Positions 61,098 to 64,000 of a DNA stretch of 64,000 nt are shown here, piece by piece. Within the stretch, counting starts at the first letter, position 1. Every line of letters starts with the position of its first letter. The stretch covers positions 62,001 through 126,000 of the forward strand of contig JBFMHF010000001.1 of assembly GCA_040752975.1 (NCBI GenBank). The letters are read 5' to 3'. This DNA comes from JADLDB01 sp040752975 (lineage in GTDB: Bacteria; Myxococcota; Myxococcia; Myxococcales; Myxococcaceae). A program made the translations under genes and the position numbers. The notes under the pieces are model-generated. The model did no database searches. It was not told the origin of the DNA and saw only the letters and a program-made list of their open reading frames with translations.

Positions 61098-62111
61098 ATG
61101 CGCAGTGGATTCGCCGCGTTGATTGGCCGGCCCAACGTGGGGAAGAGCACGCTCCTCAACCGCCTGCTGGGCGAGAAGGTGGCCATCGTCTCGCCCAAGC
61201 CGCAGACGACGCGCACGCGCATCCTCGGGGTGGTGACGCGCCCCGAGGGGCAGGTGGCCTTCTTCGACACGCCCGGCGTGCACCAGGCCAAAGGCGCGCT
61301 CAACAAGCTGATGGTCGACGTGGCGCTCACCGCCGCGAAGGAATGCGACTTGGTGCTCTTCCTCGTCGAGGCCGAGGGCCAGAAGGAAGACGTCGCGCCC
61401 ACCGTGAGCCCAGGCAACCGCTTCGTCCTGGAGAAGCTCAAGAAGCTGGGCAAGCCGGTGGTGCTGGTGATCACGAAGATCGACACGGTGAAGAAGCCGC
61501 TGCTGCTCCCGATGATCGACCTCTACCGGAAGGAGTTCCCCTTCGCGTCGGTGATGCCGGTGAGCGCGCGCCACGACGAGGGCCTCGACGAGCTGTTCAA
61601 GGTGGTGCTGGAGCAGCTCCCAGGCCAGGAGTTGATCTTCCCGCCGGACATGTTCACCGATCAGGCCGAGCGGGTGCTGGTGGCCGAGTACGTGCGCGAG
61701 CAGGTGCTGCGTCACTGTCGCCAGGAGATCCCGTACTCCGCCGCGGTGGTGGTGGAGGTCTTCGACGAGGCCGAGCGCTACACGCCTCCGCCGAAGGGCC
61801 GTGAGAAGAAGCCGGCGAAGGGAAAGGGAGCGAAGGTGGGCAGCGAGGGCGCGGAGCCCAGCCCCAGGCGCCCCGAGCTCACCGGCCTGGTGCGGATCCA
61901 CGCCAACATCTTCGTCGAGCGCGACTCGCAGAAGGCCATCGTCATCGGCAAGCGCGGGCAGATGCTGAAGACGATCGGCACCGACGCGCGGCAGGCCATC
62001 GAGCGGCTGCTCGGCTGTCACGTCTTCCTCTCGTTGCAGGTGAAGGTGGAGCCGCGCTGGAGCGAGCGCCAGGACGCGCTGCGCAAGCTGGGCTACGGGC
62101 TGGTGTCATGA
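61098..62111 (+). CDS. era: GTPase Era with an insertion in the KH region
   Basis: The 337-residue GTPase (E. coli Era is 301) has G1 G-R-P-N-V-G-K-S (10-17), D-T-P-G (57-60) and T-K-I-D (126-129), and a C-terminal KH domain with G-K-R-G (284-287). A basic, low-complexity insertion of about 30 residues (about 228-259, P-P-P-K-G-R-E-K-K-P-A-K-G-K-G) lies just before the KH strand. Era helps 16S rRNA 3' end maturation. Its end overlaps der by 4 bases (ATGA). Confidence 0.93.
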   Translation: MRSGFAALIGRPNVGKSTLLNRLLGEKVAIVSPKPQTTRTRILGVVTRPEGQVAFFDTPGVHQAKGALNKLMVDVALTAAKECDLVLFLVEAEGQKEDVAPTVSPGNRFVLEKLKKLGKPVVLVITKIDTVKKPLLLPMIDLYRKEFPFASVMPVSARHDEGLDELFKVVLEQLPGQELIFPPDMFTDQAERVLVAEYVREQVLRHCRQEIPYSAAVVVEVFDEAERYTPPPKGREKKPAKGKGAKVGSEGAEPSPRRPELTGLVRIHANIFVERDSQKAIVIGKRGQMLKTIGTDARQAIERLLGCHVFLSLQVKVEPRWSERQDALRKLGYGLVS

Positions 62112-63574
62112 CGCGCCGTCCGTTGGTCGCGATCGTCGGCCGTCCCAACGTGGGCAAGTCGACGCTCTTCAACCGCCTGGCGCGGCGGCGCAGGGCCATC
62201 GTCGAGAACACCCCCGGCGTCACGCGCGATCGCCACTTCGCCGACGTCGAGCTGGACGGACGAGCGGTGACGCTGGTGGACACCGGCGGCTTCGTGCCCG
62301 ACACGAAGGAGGATCCACTCGCCCACCTGGTGCGGCAGCAGGCCCAGGCTGCGGTGGAGGCCTGCGAGGTGGTCGTCTTCGTCTGTGACGGCAAGGCAGG
62401 CGTCACGGCCGGCGACGAAGAGGTGGCGCGCTACCTGAGGAAGCAGACGCGGCCCCTCGTCCTCGTGGTGAACAAGTGCGACAGCCACCGGGACGCAGAC
62501 GCCGTCGCCGCCGAGTTCCACCGCCTGGGGCTGGGCGAGCCCGTGCCCGTCTCGGCCGAGCACGGCGAGAACATCTCCGCCCTGGTCGACCGGGTGACTG
62601 GCGCCCTGGCGTCGCACGGCCCGGGGGAGGAGCAGGCAGACGCCACCGAGGCAGGAGCCGAGGCGCCCCGCGAGGCCCCCGATCGTCCGCTGCGCGTCGC
62701 CATCGTCGGCCGGCCCAACGTGGGCAAGTCCACCCTGGTCAACGCGCTGCTGGGCGAGGAGCGGGTGATCGTCAGCCCCCTCGCAGGCACCACGCGGGAT
62801 CCCATCGACACCGAGCTGACCTGGAAGGGCAAGCGCATCACGCTCACCGACACGGCGGGCATCCGGAAGAAGTCCGCGGTGATCCACCAGGTGGAGCACT
62901 TCGCGGTGCTGGGCGCCGTGCGCGCCATCGAGGACTCGGACGTGGCGGTGCTGGTCCTCGACGCCACCGAGGCCGCCGTCGATCAGGATCTCAAGATCGC
63001 CGCGATGGCCGAGGAGAAGGGCCGCGCGCTGATCGTCTGCGTGAACAAGTGGGATCTCGTGCGCGGGAAGAAGCGGGAAGAGGAGTTCCGGGCCGAGCTC
63101 AAGTGGTACCTGAAGTGGGTCGCCTGGGCGCCGATGATCTTCGTGACGGCGAAGACGGGCGAGCGGGTGGGGCGGATCCTCGACGTGGCGCTCGAGCTGG
63201 CCGAGCAGCAGTACTTCCGCGCGCCGACGCCGCGCCTCAACAAGCTCCTCGAGCACGTCACCAGCGAGCACCCCCTGCCGGTGGTGAAGGGGCGTCAGCT
63301 GCGGCTCTACTACGTGGCCCAGGTGGGGAGCGCCCCGCCGGCCTTCGCCTTCATCTGCAACACCCCGGACGGCGCGCCGGATCGCTACGCGCGGTATGTC
63401 GCCAACCACCTCCGCGAGGTCTTCGGCCTCAAGGTGCCGATCCGCCTCTTCTGGCGCGAGCGGCCGGGCCAGAAGCAGCGGGACGAGCGGGCGAAGCGCT
63501 TCGTGGCGCGCGAGGAGAGCAAGCGCCAGAAGCTCAAGAAACGTCAGCGCCGCCGCCGCCAAACCCTCGATTGA
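62108..63574 (+). CDS. der: Ribosome biogenesis GTPase Der (EngA)
   Basis: The 488-residue protein has two tandem G domains, each with G-R-P-N-V-G-K-S (11-18 and 201-208), followed by a KH-like C-terminal domain and a Lys/Arg-rich tail. The linker between G domains is acidic (G-E-E-Q-A-D-A-T-E-A-G-A-E, about 173-186). It acts in 50S assembly. It overlaps era by 4 bases and precedes a YfgM-like gene. Confidence 0.95.
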   Translation: MTRRPLVAIVGRPNVGKSTLFNRLARRRRAIVENTPGVTRDRHFADVELDGRAVTLVDTGGFVPDTKEDPLAHLVRQQAQAAVEACEVVVFVCDGKAGVTAGDEEVARYLRKQTRPLVLVVNKCDSHRDADAVAAEFHRLGLGEPVPVSAEHGENISALVDRVTGALASHGPGEEQADATEAGAEAPREAPDRPLRVAIVGRPNVGKSTLVNALLGEERVIVSPLAGTTRDPIDTELTWKGKRITLTDTAGIRKKSAVIHQVEHFAVLGAVRAIEDSDVAVLVLDATEAAVDQDLKIAAMAEEKGRALIVCVNKWDLVRGKKREEEFRAELKWYLKWVAWAPMIFVTAKTGERVGRILDVALELAEQQYFRAPTPRLNKLLEHVTSEHPLPVVKGRQLRLYYVAQVGSAPPAFAFICNTPDGAPDRYARYVANHLREVFGLKVPIRLFWRERPGQKQRDERAKRFVAREESKRQKLKKRQRRRRQTLD

Positions 63575-63609
63575 CTAAAGGGAAGCCCCACCCTAGACAC
63601 CGCCGCGCG

Positions 63610-64000
63610 ATGAGCTTCAAGCAAGAGCAGAAAGAGCTGAGGAAGCCGGACGAGCTGCAGAAGTTGGGGCAGCAGGCGCTGCCGTGGATGGAGACCCACG
63701 GCCGATTGGTGGTCGGCATCGTGGTGGGCGTGGCCGCCCTGGGCCTCGGCGGGACGCTGGTGAACTCGTACCTCGCGCGCCAGGAGAAGGCGGCCGCGTA
63801 CGAGTTCGCCTCCGCGCTGCGCGTGCTGGAGCGCGAGGTGAACGCCAACCCCGTCGAGCCCAAGGCAGGCCAGGAGCCGGCGTTCAAGACGGAGGCCGAG
63901 AAGGACCAGGCGCTCATCGACGCCCTCACCAGCTTTCGGAAGAAGAACGCCGGCCGCGCCGCCGCGCTCAACGCGGCGCTCCCGCTGGCGCAGGCGTTGA
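63610..64000 (+). CDS. YfgM-like/TPR membrane protein, N-terminal part
   Basis: The frame starts with ATG 63610 and stays open to the window end, 130 codons. A charged cytosolic N-terminus (M-S-F-K-Q-E-Q-K-E-L) precedes a transmembrane helix (G-I-V-V-G-V-A-A-L-G-L-G-G-T-L-V) and a Glu/Ala-rich periplasmic helical region typical of YfgM, the ancillary SecYEG partner. In other bacteria YfgM lies with bamB and der, supporting the call. The C-terminal part is missing. Confidence 0.7.
   Translation, partial: MSFKQEQKELRKPDELQKLGQQALPWMETHGRLVVGIVVGVAALGLGGTLVNSYLARQEKAAAYEFASALRVLEREVNANPVEPKAGQEPAFKTEAEKDQALIDALTSFRKKNAGRAAALNAALPLAQAL

Overview
The window is about 64 kb of very GC-rich, densely packed chromosome from a myxobacterium (Myxococcota; most likely Cystobacterineae, inferred). 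Evidence for this: a DUF2378-type protein (22386-22964), a tandem pair of small ribbon-helix-helix proteins of the myxobacterial KQSLYFPEEML type (33336-33727), a response regulator with a DUF4388-like domain, a MopE-like Cys/Asp-rich protein, many lipoproteins with Asp-Ala-Gly-rich stretches, and the gene orders tilS-ftsH-folP-glmM and pdxJ-nnr-tsaE. I see no insertion sequence, prophage, CRISPR array or rRNA. The only RNA gene I can support is tRNA-Leu(CAG). The region reads as core genome with some lineage-specific surface and regulatory genes.

Layout. 1-541: 5' part of an MFS transporter (minus). 656-3369: polyhydroxyalkanoate locus (phaR, phasin-like, short class III-like phaC, SDR reductase) closed by an intrinsic terminator. 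A 12-bp motif is shared in front of phaR and the phasin gene. 3481-7242: dapF, a GAF plus degenerate GGDEF protein, and a receiver-DUF4388 protein. 7228-11912: a TPR protein, tRNA-Leu and several lipoprotein or membrane proteins. 11998-16966: a compact isc-hsc iron-sulfur cluster operon (iscS, iscU, iscA, hscB, hscA, fdx) with a promoter embedded in an IscR-like palindrome but no iscR. 17272-22964: SPFH protein, then a translationally coupled run of DsbD, a secreted two-domain protein, a lipoprotein and an HExxH protein, then the DUF2378 protein.

23032-29503 (minus): MopE-like protein, PEGA-type sensor protein, PlsB acyltransferase and a ChaN-like protein. 29593-35932: TonB-dependent receptor with an N-terminal extension, a lipoprotein that is only the 5'-nucleotidase C-terminal domain, the ribbon-helix-helix pair and a large surface lipoprotein. 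36180-45440: tilS, ftsH, folP, glmM, an alpha/beta hydrolase, pdxJ, nnr and tsaE. 45425-52610: small envelope and peptidase-like proteins, an epoxide-hydrolase-like protein, a class II glutamine amidotransferase, hutU-lipoprotein-hutI, and two small envelope proteins. 52611-58391: a duplicated Tim44/zinc-ribbon/TerB protein (minus), then enoyl-CoA hydratase, acyl-CoA dehydrogenase, a hypothetical protein and the MeaB GTPase. 58407-64000: rnc, three tandem cyclophilins, era, der and the start of a YfgM-like protein.

How they work together: the window joins carbon storage (PHA), Fe-S assembly, lysine/peptidoglycan precursors (dapF, glmM), folate and pyridoxal synthesis, membrane quality control and secretion (ftsH, dsbD, cyclophilins, YfgM), RNA maturation (tilS, tsaE, rnc, era, der) and acyl-CoA and histidine breakdown. 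The parts least explained by known families are the coupled secreted cassette at 20208-22374, the TonB receptor with its stand-alone 5'-nucleotidase domain, the ribbon-helix-helix pair, the Tim44/TerB fusion, and the PHA and isc regulatory sites.
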